DNA of 64,000 nt from RGIG3178 sp964533965 (GCA_964533965.1 CAZHNN010000004.1:1-64000); one strand, 5' to 3'; positions 1-8,944 are shown, counted from the stretch's first letter. The notes: generated from the letters alone by a model not told the origin. Numbers and translations are program-made.

Positions 1-129
1 CCCCCTCAAGATGAGATCTCCCATCCTTTATGGAGTAAGACCCCTTGAAGACCACAAGGTTGATAGGTCGGGTGTGGAAGTGCAGTAATGTATGAAGCTT
101 ACCGATACTAATAGGTCGAGGGCTTGATC
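1..129 (+). rRNA. 23S rRNA, 3' end (partial)
   Basis: The first ~129 bases match the conserved 3' end of bacterial 23S rRNA: the run around 50-130 with GATAGGTCGGGTGTGGAAG, then TGAGGNTTACCGATACTAAT-like sequence, is domain VI. The gene enters from the left edge, so it is transcribed on the plus strand. The exact 3' end is estimated from the position of the usual end after the ATAGGTCGAGG helix strand. Confidence 0.95.
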
Positions 130-213
130 AAAAAGTCCTCAACGCGTTAAATCTTTCTCTCTATGCGGTTGTGAAGGTGTGCGAGCACCTTACACAAAAC
201 AAGATACCAAATT

Positions 214-329
<116 letters not shown>

Positions 330-339
330 TTCCATTTTA

Positions 340-371
340 GAAGCCCATGCGAAAGCGTGGGCTTCAACTTT
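340..371 (+). terminator. Hairpin after 5S rRNA
   Basis: An 11-bp stem (GAAGCCCATGC / GCGTGGGCTTC, one T-G wobble) closes a GAAA tetraloop at 340-365. Only a weak T-rich tail follows. The same hairpin recurs after the degenerate 5S copy at 731-756. Confidence 0.8.
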
Positions 372-451
372 GTGTTTATACGAGTCAATAGACCAATAAA
401 GCAATCTGTGCAGCATGAAACATAATGCTTGATATTGAACAAGCTTCGTAT

Positions 452-567
452 GCTTTTTTGCCAAGGGTCCAGGGGGGGCTTCCGATCTCCCCCCTAAGGT
501 CCCTTGGCGATCCCTTTACCCCCTTCAAACGGCCATTGCATGGAGCTTCGCCCGTAACTACTTTGGC
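452..567. repeat. Left arm of a ~115-bp inverted repeat
   Basis: This arm matches the reverse complement of 1682-1796 with few differences. Shared parts include GGCCATTGCATGGAGCTTCG and the flanking CCCGTAAC. Its outer part (461-507) is itself a hairpin: CCAAGGG pairs with CCCTTGG, and a G run pairs with a C run. The arms enclose the 5S relic and an AT-rich gene. No transposase is seen. Confidence 0.85.
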
Positions 568-615
568 AGGCTAAGAGCTTTCCGTTACCACTTATTTCTG
601 TCTAGAGTGTTTTCA

Positions 616-719
<104 letters not shown>

Positions 720-730
720 TTCCATTTTTA

Positions 731-756
731 GAAGCCCATGCGAATGCGTGGGCTTC
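731..756 (+). terminator. Hairpin after degenerate 5S copy
   Basis: This is a copy of the 340-365 hairpin with the same stem (GAAGCCCATGC / GCGTGGGCTTC) and a GAAT loop. It shows that the duplicated unit included the sequence downstream of 5S. Confidence 0.75.
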
Positions 757-873
757 AATTTATTTCAGAGGAGATTGCCTCTCAGTTGTAATATATTGGC
801 AACTACTATATATTATAATCATATTTAATATGTTGGGATTTGTCGTTACTAGATTATAAAAGGAGTGGTTGAA

Positions 874-1308
874 TTGAAAAGGAGTAATTGGTTGGGGTAT
901 GCCATTTATATGGTAGTTTTAATATTTGCTTTTTTACTAAGCAATTATATACTGACATATCTACAAGAATTAACGAGAAAGACGTTTCAACCCCTACCTT
1001 ACTTTACGTTTTCAATTGTACTATATGTAGTGCTGGGAGCATTGCTTGGCTCAGAACATCTTTTCATTGAAATAAAAAAGCAAGGCAAATGGAGAATCAA
1101 TATCCCTAAACTTATATTCCTGGGTATACCTTCTCTTGTCTGCGTATTTCCAATCCTCTTCTATCCATTGATACATTCATTGCTAAACAATCCGGCCCTA
1201 ATTTCAGTGATTCAAGTGATTTTCGGATACGCCGTCACTTCAAGTTTTTATAAGTCATCACCGGAAGAATCACCGCCACATCTTGAAGAGACTCAGAAGC
1301 AGGCCTAA
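874..1308 (+). CDS. Small multi-pass membrane protein, unknown function
   Basis: The product is a 144-residue hydrophobic protein with about four predicted membrane helices: the N-terminal YAIYMVVLIFAFLL stretch, a second around FSIVLYVVLGALLG, a third around LIFLGIPSLVCVFPILF, and a fourth around ISVIQVIFGYAV. It ends in a short acidic tail. I recognise no family. The TTG at 874 is preferred because AAAGGAG ends at 865, eight bases upstream; a GTG at 865 overlaps the ribosome-binding site. The gene is AT-rich compared with everything from 1937 on and lies between the two inverted-repeat arms, so it may have arrived with that cassette. Confidence 0.6.
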   Translation: MKRSNWLGYAIYMVVLIFAFLLSNYILTYLQELTRKTFQPLPYFTFSIVLYVVLGALLGSEHLFIEIKKQGKWRINIPKLIFLGIPSLVCVFPILFYPLIHSLLNNPALISVIQVIFGYAVTSSFYKSSPEESPPHLEETQKQA

Positions 1309-1681
1309 AAAGAGATATCATGCCTATGTAGAGAGCTACCTACTGAAGCAAAACATACGTTACATATTCCTTTGCCTTGTGTATGAGCACCCTTGGCGAT
1401 TTCCTTCGGTACCGCTCGGGGCCACTGCGTGGGGCATATGCTTTGCCTACTCAGAGCTACATTGCCTTCTCTAATGCAATTGGCAGATTGGCCTGCCTAT
1501 CGAATTCTTATATGCTGTTTTCTATTTGGTGGTCTGCTTCTAATAATAAATAGGGGTTTCTCCCTAATAGCTATCTAAACACTTTATCCGTTCCATTTGG
1601 GCAATAGCAATCCTTCAAGGCTATGTTTTGGTAATCATGTTATCTATGAAAATGAATGGTTTATGGAATACCTTTCAATTG
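1309..1681. other. Gene-free AT-rich stretch inside the cassette
   Basis: Between the membrane-protein gene and the right repeat arm there are only short overlapping open frames with no convincing start sites. The CCCTTGGCGAT at about 1391 also occurs in the left repeat arm (501-511), which may be a remnant or coincidence. No RNA gene or terminator was recognised here. Confidence 0.5.
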
Positions 1682-1796
1682 GCCAAAGTCGTTACGGGCG
1701 AAGCTCCATGCAATGGCCGTTTTAAGGGGGTTAGGGGATCACCAAGGGGCCTAAGGGGGGAAATCGGAAGCCCCCCTGGTCCCTTGGCAAAAAACA
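1682..1796. repeat. Right arm of the ~115-bp inverted repeat
   Basis: This is the inverted partner of 452-567. It contains the same internal CCAAGGG...CCCTTGG hairpin (1743-1787) and the conserved GTTACGGGCGAAGCTCC block. The internal G/C runs and a few bases differ from the left arm, so the two arms are not freshly duplicated or have not been gene-converted recently. Confidence 0.85.
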
Positions 1797-1936
1797 AGCA
1801 ATACTAGTCCTACTTATTATGTTTGTTTTCGAAAAGCATCTATTAGGTAACGCCTCCAATAAAGCACGACATATTGCTCCTTTTTTGTTACAATGAATGA
1901 AAAGACTTTGTGGCAAAAGGAGCGATCCGAGCTTAA

Positions 1937-3283
1937 ATGGGTGAATCCTTGGAACAATCGATCCGGCGGCAATTGGAAAGTGTAAGCCAGCGCTTCTGCA
2001 TGCCGGGGCATAAGGGGAAATTGAACCCACTGGACGTGACCGAAGCGGGCGATATGGACAACCTGATGCACCCGCAAGGGGCATTACAAGAAGCGCACGA
2101 GCGGTGTGCAACCGCATACGGGGCGCAGGCCGCGCATTTTTGCGTGAACGGCTCCACTTCCGGCGTGATCGCGATGCTGTGTTCCTTACCTCTGGAAGGA
2201 AAAACCGTGCTGCTCTGTGCCGATTGCCATTACAGCGCCGTATCCGGGCTCATCCACAGCGGAGCGAACGTGCAAATGTTGCCGCCGAACTGCCGGGAAG
2301 ACGGCCTGTCGCTGCCCGCAAGCGCCGATGATGTGTCTGCCGCTTTACAAGACAATCCGTCCATCGCCGCCGTGTTCATCACAAGCCCGAATTATTACGG
2401 CTTTTTGGCCGATATCCCCGCCATCGCAACACTTTGCCACCAGAAGGGAATTCCGCTGTTGGTGGACGCGGCGCACGGCGCACACTTCGGCTTTGCCTCC
2501 TGCTTGCCGCCGCAGCCGGTGGAAGCGGATGCTTGGGTGGTATCCGCGCACAAGACGCTAAGCGTTTCCAACCAGGGCGCCATACTCCTTTTCGGGAAGA
2601 ACAGCGGGCTTGAGGAACGCAGGGTTTGGGATGCTCTTTCGACGGTACAAACCTCCAGCCCCTCCTGGCCTCTATTATGCGCTTTGGACAACGCCTGCAC
2701 CGATCTGTGCCAAAATGGGCAAGTGAGATATTCGGAGCTCATAGGGCGAATCAGGCGCTTTGAAGACTCTCTCTCTGGCTTGCCTGTCAATTTAGTCCAA
2801 GCGCCCTCCATACAAAAGGATCCCACGAGGCTAGTCCTCTCGATACGGGATAAGGGCATTACCGGGTTCGAGGCGGCTGCATCTCTGCAATCGCAGGGCA
2901 TCTGGGTCGAGATGGCAGACATCTGCAATCTCGTGCTGATCATAACGCCGATGGATACCGATGAAGACTTTGAAAGTCTGTATACAGCCCTATCGAAGAT
3001 TCCCAATGGGAACCGCTTCCCTATCAACATCGCTCAACCAAAGCACGGAACGCCTGAGGTATCGCCACGATGCGCCGCTTATGGTACAATGGCAATATGC
3101 GGCCTAAAAGACGCTTGCGGCCGCATCGCTGCGCGCGCCATCTGCTGCTATCCGCCCGGTGTCGCCATCGTGCTGCCGGGACAGCGCATCACGCAGGAAC
3201 AGATCGACTATCTTCTTGCGATGCAAGATGCGGGCGCACAGCTTGTGCACGCGGAAAACAGCAATGTGTACGTTTTGCCGTAG
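1937..3283 (+). CDS. PLP-dependent Orn/Lys/Arg decarboxylase family protein
   Basis: The 448-residue protein is a fold-type I PLP enzyme of the basic amino acid decarboxylase family (SpeA/YaaO-like in Gram-positives), which would decarboxylate arginine, lysine or ornithine for polyamine synthesis. The N-terminal PGHKG motif (about 24-28) and the PLP-lysine motif SAHKT (about 204-208) are present. The C-terminal domain starts near SPRCAAYGTM. It is a little shorter than usual. AAAGGAG at 1916-1922 is 14 bases from the ATG, which is long. The position directly before tmk-holB-ricT mirrors other Bacillota. The substrate cannot be read from the sequence. Confidence 0.85.
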   Translation: MGESLEQSIRRQLESVSQRFCMPGHKGKLNPLDVTEAGDMDNLMHPQGALQEAHERCATAYGAQAAHFCVNGSTSGVIAMLCSLPLEGKTVLLCADCHYSAVSGLIHSGANVQMLPPNCREDGLSLPASADDVSAALQDNPSIAAVFITSPNYYGFLADIPAIATLCHQKGIPLLVDAAHGAHFGFASCLPPQPVEADAWVVSAHKTLSVSNQGAILLFGKNSGLEERRVWDALSTVQTSSPSWPLLCALDNACTDLCQNGQVRYSELIGRIRRFEDSLSGLPVNLVQAPSIQKDPTRLVLSIRDKGITGFEAAASLQSQGIWVEMADICNLVLIITPMDTDEDFESLYTALSKIPNGNRFPINIAQPKHGTPEVSPRCAAYGTMAICGLKDACGRIAARAICCYPPGVAIVLPGQRITQEQIDYLLAMQDAGAQLVHAENSNVYVLP

Positions 3284-3299
3284 GGCTTCGGAGGTTTTC

Positions 3300-3950
3300 T
3301 TGGAACGATATATCATCTGGGATGTCGACGGTACGGTCGTGGACACGAGGAAGGCCGTAGCAACGTCGTATCTATACGCGCTGTCCGCCGTAGGTATTGA
3401 GGAAACGGACGGAACGCGAATTTTCCCGTATGTGGGCAGACGTTCCTCACTCGTATTCAGCGAATGCCACCGCCTGGACGGAGAAATATTGCAGAAGGCA
3501 CTCGCGGCCTATGCGGCGTACTTTGAATCCGAAGGCTTGGCGATGTGCACGCTGTATCCCGGCATGGAAGAATTGTTGATGGAACTTAAACGACGCGGCG
3601 CCGTTATGACCGTAGCATCCGCAAGGAGCAAGCGCCAGCTGGACATGCTGTTTGACAGGCTCGGCGTGGCAAAGTACTTCGACTTGATCAGGGCCACGGA
3701 AACGAATCTCATACCCGCCGACAAACCGAAGCTCGTGCGCGAATGCATTGATTTTATGGGTGTGCAACCTTCCGATTGCGTGATTGTGGGAGACCGCATC
3801 TACGACATACAGGGCGGGCAATTGTCAGGCACGAGAAGCATCGGCGTCACGTTTGGGTTTGGAACGCGGGAGGAATTATTGGCATGCGCGCCTGATATCA
3901 TTGTGGATGACGTTGCCTCGTTGCGCGCACTGCTTTTGGGGGAAGAATAA
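3300..3950 (+). CDS. HAD-superfamily hydrolase, phosphoglycolate-phosphatase-like
   Basis: The 216-residue protein begins at TTG 3300, seven codons after the decarboxylase stop and just downstream of CGGAGG (3289-3294). An upstream in-frame start would run deep into the previous gene. Motif I is WDVDGTVVDT (residues ~7-16), motif II is the TVASARSK stretch, the motif III lysine lies in ADKPK, and motif IV is VGDRIYDIQGG. This set fits the Gph/PpaX type of HAD phosphatase with an alpha-helical cap. The stop overlaps the tmk ATG by one base (TAATG), so translation is probably coupled. The natural substrate is not evident. Confidence 0.85.
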   Translation: MERYIIWDVDGTVVDTRKAVATSYLYALSAVGIEETDGTRIFPYVGRRSSLVFSECHRLDGEILQKALAAYAAYFESEGLAMCTLYPGMEELLMELKRRGAVMTVASARSKRQLDMLFDRLGVAKYFDLIRATETNLIPADKPKLVRECIDFMGVQPSDCVIVGDRIYDIQGGQLSGTRSIGVTFGFGTREELLACAPDIIVDDVASLRALLLGEE

Positions 3951-4567
3951 TGCAAAAGGGATGGTTCATCACCTTCGAGGGTTTGGATAAGGCGGGCAAG
4001 ACCACGCAGATCAATCTGTTCTGTGATTTTCTGCGTGAAAAGAACATTCCGTTCCTGTTCACCCGCGAGCCGGGCGGCAACCCCGTGAGTGAAAAGATCA
4101 GGGATCTTTTGCTGGATCCCAAAAATACCATCAGCCCCATGTGCGAAGCGCTGCTCTATGCCGCAGCCCGTTCCGAGCTCGTGCAGACGGTGCTAAGACC
4201 TTACATCGAATCCGGTCAAAACATCGTTTGCGACCGGTATGTGGACAGTTCCGTCGCGTACCAGGGATTTGGAAGGGAACTGGGGTTGGACGCCGTTAAA
4301 AACATCAACGACTATGCCACGGGCGACCTGATGCCGGATATGACATTCTTTCTCTGTTTGTCGCCTGCCGACGCGCAGCTTCGCGTAAGTGGGGAAAAGG
4401 ACCGGATCGAGTCGGCGGAGAGCGCTTTTCATGAGCGCGTGTACCAGGGTTATCAGGCGATTAGCGCTTTAGAGCCAAAGCGCTTCTGCACCATCGACGC
4501 CAACAGGCCAATCAACGTCGTGCAAAACGAAATACGAGCCGCGTTTTGCCAAAGGTTTATGCTATGA
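3950..4567 (+). CDS. tmk: Thymidylate kinase
   Basis: The 205-residue enzyme phosphorylates dTMP to dTDP. The P-loop reads FEGLDKAGKTTQ (residues 8-19), where most homologues have a small residue-Gly pair in place of Lys-Ala. The DRYVDSSVAYQG motif that carries the DR(Y/F) signature is at about 92-103, and the TREPGG motif is at 38-43. A lid region follows around residue 145. It overlaps the HAD gene upstream and holB downstream (ATGA at 4564-4567), which is the classic tmk-holB arrangement. Confidence 0.95.
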   Translation: MQKGWFITFEGLDKAGKTTQINLFCDFLREKNIPFLFTREPGGNPVSEKIRDLLLDPKNTISPMCEALLYAAARSELVQTVLRPYIESGQNIVCDRYVDSSVAYQGFGRELGLDAVKNINDYATGDLMPDMTFFLCLSPADAQLRVSGEKDRIESAESAFHERVYQGYQAISALEPKRFCTIDANRPINVVQNEIRAAFCQRFML

Positions 4568-5292
4568 CATACGCATTCCATGCGTATATACAGCAAGCGC
4601 CCAAAGAACGGTTTGAAGAATTGGCCCTTGCCTTCGCCAAGGACGTCCTTCAACCCGATGCCGCGGCGGAAGTTAGACTTAAGACAGGCCATGTCGATTT
4701 TCTGCGCGTTCATCCGGACGGCGCCACCATCAAGATCTCCCAGGTGCGCGCCTTCATAGGAACGCTGTCGGCGCGCCCCTATGAAGGCGGCAGGCGCGCG
4801 GTGGTGTTTTTCCATGCTGACAAGATGTCGACACAGGCGCAGAATTGCCTGTTGAAAACGCTGGAGGAGCCGCCTATAGGCACCGCGTTTTTGCTTCTGA
4901 GCGAGCGGCCGTCCAACCTGTTGCCGACCATTCGATCGCGCTGCGCTATGCTGCAGCCTTTTAAGGAACAAGAAGACGACGTCAGCCTCGCAAAGGATCT
5001 TCTGTCGGCGCTCAAGGCTTCCGATCCGATGTCCGCAGCGTCGACGCTGCCGCAGGAAAGAGCGGACTTATTAACCCGTTGCACCGGGCTTTTGGACTCT
5101 CTGGATGCGCTGATGCGGACGGCTGCAAAAAATCGGGATCAATCCGTCGTCCGATACAGCCGATATATCCATACAGTGCACCATGCCCAACAAATGTTGG
5201 AACACAACGTCAACGCCGCACTATGTGCGCAATGGCTTTGCATACAGCTCAAGGAGGATAATCATGACAACGGTCGTTGGAGTAAAGTTTAA
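4564..5292 (+). CDS. holB: DNA polymerase III delta' subunit, short form
   Basis: The 242-residue protein is recognised by its AAA+ sensor region: VVFFHADKMSTQAQNCLLK, then TLEEPP, then LLPTIRSRC. Usual delta' proteins have over 300 residues with an N-terminal P-loop and a Cys4 zinc module. Here the N-terminus goes from HAYIQQAPKERFEEL straight on without a GxxGxGK motif, and no zinc cysteines are visible. The start is the ATG in the ATGA overlap with tmk. The 3' end overlaps ricT by 29 bases. It is probably a structural clamp-loader subunit that does not bind ATP. Confidence 0.85.
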   Translation: MTYAFHAYIQQAPKERFEELALAFAKDVLQPDAAAEVRLKTGHVDFLRVHPDGATIKISQVRAFIGTLSARPYEGGRRAVVFFHADKMSTQAQNCLLKTLEEPPIGTAFLLLSERPSNLLPTIRSRCAMLQPFKEQEDDVSLAKDLLSALKASDPMSAASTLPQERADLLTRCTGLLDSLDALMRTAAKNRDQSVVRYSRYIHTVHHAQQMLEHNVNAALCAQWLCIQLKEDNHDNGRWSKV

Positions 5293-6283
5293 AAAGACCA
5301 ACAAGATATATTATTTTAGCCCGGGGGACATACCCTGTGCCGTGGGCGATGCCGTGGTGGTGGAGACATCGCGCGGTACCGAGATCGGTGACGTGGTGAT
5401 GGCGTCCATGGAACTGGACGACGATAAGGTCGTGGCGCCGCTGAAAAGCGTCGTGCGGAAAGTCAACGAGCGCGACCTGCAGATGGCATCCAGAAACAAG
5501 ACGCAGGAAGCAGACGCCTTTAAGGTGTTTGAGCAGATGATCGCGGAATACAAGCTCGACATGAAGCCGGTCGACGTCGAATATGCATTTGACGCAAGCA
5601 AGATCACCTTCTTCTTCACGGCGGACGGGCGCGTGGATTTCAGGGAACTGGTCAAGGGCCTTGCGCACCATTTCCGCTCCCGCATCGAATTACGGCAAAT
5701 CGGCGTGCGGGACGAGGCGAAGATGTTGGGTGGGCTGGGCAAATGCGGATGCCCCATCTGCTGCAAGCGGTTTTTGCCCGCATTTACGCCCGTTTCCATC
5801 AAGATGGCCAAGGAGCAGAACATCTCTCTGAATCCCAACAAGATCAGCGGGCTCTGCGGGAGGCTGATGTGCTGCCTTAACTACGAGCAGAGCTATTACG
5901 AACAGATGCGCCGTCAAATGCCGCGCATGGGTGCTGCGGTCAAAACCGCACAGGGCCACGGCATCGTGATGGAAAACAATTATCTGACAGGCCTTGTAAA
6001 GGTGAAGGTGGAACGTGACGATGGTGCGATCGAGGTTGTGGACGTATCCTATGAGAGCGTGACGCAGGAGCATGGGAAGCAGGCTTTTAAGCATCTAAAC
6101 GAGAATGACATTCCCGTGCAGCCTTGGACTATCGACGAAGAGCCGGCAACAGAAACCGCTGAAGCTGCTCCCAAGAGCGAGAACAATGCGGAAGCGCCCA
6201 AAAAGCGCCGTGATCATCACCGCAGGCGCAACGGCCCGCCCAAAGGCCAAGCGCAGCCAACAAACGGACGGCAGGGGCAATGA
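5264..6283 (+). CDS. ricT: RicT (YaaT) PSP1-domain protein
   Basis: The 339-residue protein belongs to the PSP1/YaaT family. In Bacillus subtilis RicT works with RicA and RicF, carries Fe-S clusters and affects RNase Y activity, sporulation and competence. The hallmark cysteine block is present: GKCGCPICCKRF (about 160-170) and LCGRLMCCLNYEQSYYE (about 200-216). A basic, low-complexity tail (RRDHHRRRNGPPKGQ) follows residue 310. AAGGAGG at 5251-5257 fixes the ATG at 5264, inside the end of holB. Confidence 0.92.
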   Translation: MTTVVGVKFKKTNKIYYFSPGDIPCAVGDAVVVETSRGTEIGDVVMASMELDDDKVVAPLKSVVRKVNERDLQMASRNKTQEADAFKVFEQMIAEYKLDMKPVDVEYAFDASKITFFFTADGRVDFRELVKGLAHHFRSRIELRQIGVRDEAKMLGGLGKCGCPICCKRFLPAFTPVSIKMAKEQNISLNPNKISGLCGRLMCCLNYEQSYYEQMRRQMPRMGAAVKTAQGHGIVMENNYLTGLVKVKVERDDGAIEVVDVSYESVTQEHGKQAFKHLNENDIPVQPWTIDEEPATETAEAAPKSENNAEAPKKRRDHHRRRNGPPKGQAQPTNGRQGQ

Positions 6284-6379
6284 CGCTTTCGGCTCCGGCT
6301 GTATCCGAAACAGGAGGGTCTTTATCTGTCGTATTAGATTAAGCCCACACGTGTCGTTTTGGAGCTACCCACATAATAC

Positions 6380-6409
6380 TTGCAAATTTCCATACTGTTG
6401 CGTTACAAT
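6380..6409 (+). promoter_or_regulatory. Predicted sigma-A promoter for ferredoxin gene
   Basis: TTGCAA at 6380-6385 and TACAAT at 6404-6409 are separated by 18 bp and lie shortly upstream of the ferredoxin ribosome-binding site. Confidence 0.45.
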
Positions 6410-6431
6410 ACCTTTGTGAGGAGGTGTCATT

Positions 6432-6599
6432 ATGGCTTATAAAATCAGCGATGAATGTATTGCTTGTGGGACCTGCGCCGGCGAGTGCCCGGTAGGGGCC
6501 ATCAAAGAGGGGAAGATTTTCACGATCGATGCGGACGAATGCCTTTCCTGTGGCGCTTGTGAATCGGTTTGCCCGGTCGGCGCGATTTCGGAAGGTTAA
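6432..6599 (+). CDS. Small 2[4Fe-4S] ferredoxin
   Basis: This 55-residue clostridial-type ferredoxin has two CxxCxxCxxxCP motifs: CIACGTCAGECPVGAI (residues 9-24) and CLSCGACESVCPVGAI (residues 37-52). It would carry low-potential electrons in the cytoplasm for anaerobic redox enzymes. GAGGAGG at 6418-6424 lies seven bases before the ATG. The gene has its own promoter-like sequence and is closed by a strong hairpin, so it is probably monocistronic. Confidence 0.95.
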   Translation: MAYKISDECIACGTCAGECPVGAIKEGKIFTIDADECLSCGACESVCPVGAISEG

Positions 6600-6610
6600 T
6601 CGCACCATTA

Positions 6611-6669
6611 AATGTCCGTGTCGTCATTTTCAACCTCCGGTTGAAAATGACAAAGCGGACATTTTTTTA
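6611..6669 (+). terminator. Rho-independent terminator after ferredoxin
   Basis: A long stem is formed by AATGTCCG plus TGTCATTTTCAACC-type sequence pairing with its complement (GGTTGAAAATGACA, CGGACATT), followed by seven T residues at 6662-6668. Confidence 0.9.
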
Positions 6670-6693
6670 TTCTCCAGCAAAAGGAGCGGATGT

Positions 6694-7122
6694 ATGGGAG
6701 ATAAGTCGCATGAGCGCTATATGGATCTGGCAAGGCAGGCCAAGGAAAAGGCCTATGCGCCCTACTCCGGCTTTTGTGTAGGCGCATGCGTTGTGGATGA
6801 GAGCGGCAAAACGGCCATAGGCTGCAATGTCGAAAATGCGTCCTATGGCGCCACCATCTGCGCCGAGCGCAATGCCATAGGAACAGCTGTTGCCTCCGGC
6901 ATGGGACGCATCGTATCCGTTTACATCTCCTCTGACACGCAGGACCCCACATTCCCATGCGGCATCTGCCGCCAGGTTCTGCTTGAATGCAACCCAGCGA
7001 TGTCCGTGTATGTTTGGGGATCCGACGGACAGCTGCACTGCCATACGCTGCAGGATCTTCTGCCGCACGCTTTTTCCAAAACCAGCTTGAAGGAGCAGTA
7101 TGGACCAGACAATCCCGCCTAA
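6694..7122 (+). CDS. cdd: Cytidine deaminase
   Basis: The 142-residue homotetrameric-type enzyme deaminates cytidine and deoxycytidine to the uridine forms in pyrimidine salvage. The catalytic zinc motifs are CAERNAI (Cys ~56, Glu 58) and PCGICRQVL (Cys ~89 and ~92). AAGGAG at 6681-6686 selects ATG 6694; an ATG at 6690 is out of frame and in-frame starts further upstream would cross the terminator. The 3' end overlaps the next gene by 23 bases. The family normally has ~130 residues, so the last ~15 form a short extension. Confidence 0.93.
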   Translation: MGDKSHERYMDLARQAKEKAYAPYSGFCVGACVVDESGKTAIGCNVENASYGATICAERNAIGTAVASGMGRIVSVYISSDTQDPTFPCGICRQVLLECNPAMSVYVWGSDGQLHCHTLQDLLPHAFSKTSLKEQYGPDNPA

Positions 7123-7849
7123 GTGGCGCATCGATGATCTAGAAAACGACGGCCTGCGCATCATCCAGGATCCGTCTTCTTTCTGCTTTGGCATGGATGC
7201 GGTGCTTCTGGCGCATTTTGCGCGTGCAAAAAGCAGTCACCGCGTGCTCGATCTGGGCAGCGGACAGGGCGTGCTGCCTCTTCTGATGTACGCGCTGTAT
7301 AAGCCTAGATACACCCTCGGCATCGAGATACAGCAAAATCTGGTGCAGATGGCGAAGCAGAGCGTGCATCTAAACGATCTTTCGGACCGCGTTCACATCG
7401 AGTGCGGTGATTATCGCAATCCTCTGTTGCTGGCGTCTCTGGGACAATTTCATCTCGTCGTATCCAATCCACCCTATCATCCATTGGGCACGGGCAGCCT
7501 TCGGGATTGTGAGAGCGATTGCATTGCTCGCTTTGAAGTGACCTCCACGCTTTACGATGTTGTACATGCGGCGTCCGCAGCGCTGTTTGAAGGCGGCCGG
7601 TTTTGCATGGTACATCTGCCCAAACGGCTCCAGGAGATCATGTCGGCCATGGAAAAAAAGAAACTGACGGTCAAGCGCATCCTGATGGTCCATCCGCGCG
7701 CGGACAAGGGCGCGTCTCTGGTGCTCATAGAAGGCATCAAGAACGCAAAGCCGGGGATTTGCGTGTCGCCGCCGCTGTTTGTGCACGAGGCGGATGGAAA
7801 ATACACGCAGATGATGCAGGCAGTCTATAACCAAGGAGCGCTTTTATGA
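7100..7849 (+). CDS. TrmN6-type tRNA/RNA adenine N6-methyltransferase
   Basis: The 249-residue class I SAM-dependent methyltransferase has the SAM-binding motif DLGSGQGVLPLL (about 51-62) and the amino-methylating NPPY motif (about 129-132). It matches the YabB/TrmN6 family, which in other bacteria methylates A37 of tRNA1(Val). It sits between cdd and rsmI, a pairing with rsmI that is widespread in Bacillota. It shares an ATGA overlap with rsmI, so the two are co-translated. Confidence 0.88.
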   Translation: MDQTIPPKWRIDDLENDGLRIIQDPSSFCFGMDAVLLAHFARAKSSHRVLDLGSGQGVLPLLMYALYKPRYTLGIEIQQNLVQMAKQSVHLNDLSDRVHIECGDYRNPLLLASLGQFHLVVSNPPYHPLGTGSLRDCESDCIARFEVTSTLYDVVHAASAALFEGGRFCMVHLPKRLQEIMSAMEKKKLTVKRILMVHPRADKGASLVLIEGIKNAKPGICVSPPLFVHEADGKYTQMMQAVYNQGALL

Positions 7850-8661
7850 GCGGTACGCTGTATATTGTGGCAACGCCGATCGGCAATCTCGAGGATATCA
7901 CGCTGCGCGCTATCCGCATCCTTACCGAGGTGGACGGCATCGCCGCGGAGGATACGCGCCATACGCTGAAGCTCTTAAACCATCTTGGTATCAAAAAGCC
8001 TCTTTTGAGCCTGCATGAACATAACGAGAACGATCGCATTTCTCTTTTGATGGAAAAGCTGGATAGAGGAGAAAATTGGGCCCTTGTGTCCGATGCTGGC
8101 ACACCGGGTCTTTGCGATCCGGGCGCTCAATTGATATCATCTCTTCGCCCAAAGGGATATCCGTGCGTCCCCGTATCCGGCTGCAGCGCACTTGCCACTG
8201 CATTATCCGTTAGCGGCCTTTTGGATTCCCGCTTTTTTTTCGAGGGGTTCCTGCCTTCCAAGGGAACGCAAAGAAACAAGCGCTTGGAAGCGCTTAAAAG
8301 CCTTTCTGAACCCATTTTTCTCTATGAGGCTCCTCATCGGTTAAAGAGCACAGTTGAAGACCTCTTGCGGGCTTTGGGGGATCGCAGGATCACCGTATTC
8401 CGTGAGCTTACCAAGCTTCATGAACAGGTGTATGATTCGACCTTATCAGAAGCTCTTGCGAGTGAAGATGCAGCCCGCGGCGAATACGTTCTGCTGCTCC
8501 ATGAAAAGGCACAGGATGAGGAATTAACGGATGACGCGATAAAGGAGCATCTTGTATCCCTAATACAAAGCGGGATTCCGAAAAAACAGGCGATTCTCAA
8601 GACGGTACAAGATTTACATGTAAGGAAAAACCAAGTATACAGCATCTCTTTGGATATTTGA
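7846..8661 (+). CDS. rsmI: 16S rRNA C1402 2'-O-ribose methyltransferase
   Basis: The 271-residue tetrapyrrole-methylase-fold protein has all RsmI hallmarks: an N-terminal LYIVATPIGNLEDIT, AAEDTRHT (about 36-43), LVSDAGTPGLCDPG (about 79-92) and FEGFLPSK. It methylates the ribose of C1402 in the 30S decoding centre, together with RsmH on the base. It overlaps the methyltransferase gene upstream and is the last gene before the dnaA origin region. Confidence 0.96.
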   Translation: MSGTLYIVATPIGNLEDITLRAIRILTEVDGIAAEDTRHTLKLLNHLGIKKPLLSLHEHNENDRISLLMEKLDRGENWALVSDAGTPGLCDPGAQLISSLRPKGYPCVPVSGCSALATALSVSGLLDSRFFFEGFLPSKGTQRNKRLEALKSLSEPIFLYEAPHRLKSTVEDLLRALGDRRITVFRELTKLHEQVYDSTLSEALASEDAARGEYVLLLHEKAQDEELTDDAIKEHLVSLIQSGIPKKQAILKTVQDLHVRKNQVYSISLDI

Positions 8662-8944
8662 TCCGACAGAATTTTTCTATTTATAGTAACGTTTTCATTT
8701 CTGTTCCCTTGCATCGCCATCGACGTTTTGGTATGATACAAAACACGTGTGTGGAAAAACCATCGAATCTTTCACAACGTTCGTGTTTAGTTTTATACTC
8801 TAATTGTTAATAAAATCGAAATATTTTCACATTATGAAAGAGAATTTTTAATCTTGCGCATATCTGATTGTGGAAAACTCTGTGGATATGTGTATATATG
8901 ATGTGGACATCCGCGAAAAGCTCGCGGAAAGGGGGAAATTTCGT
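8662..8944. other. Upstream origin region with DnaA-box-like sites
   Basis: The 283-bp AT-rich spacer before dnaA holds three near-matches to the DnaA box (TGTGGATAA): TGTGGAAAA at 8750-8758, TGTGGAAAA at 8869-8877 and TGTGGATAT at 8881-8889, all in the same orientation. It would act both as the upstream half of a bipartite oriC and as the autoregulated dnaA promoter region. The clear ribosome-binding site is AAGGGGG at about 8930. Confidence 0.7.

Noticed and set aside
1283..1578. Two short overlapping plus-strand frames after the membrane-protein gene
   Set aside because: No good start site and no recognisable protein pattern; probably non-coding or remnant sequence.
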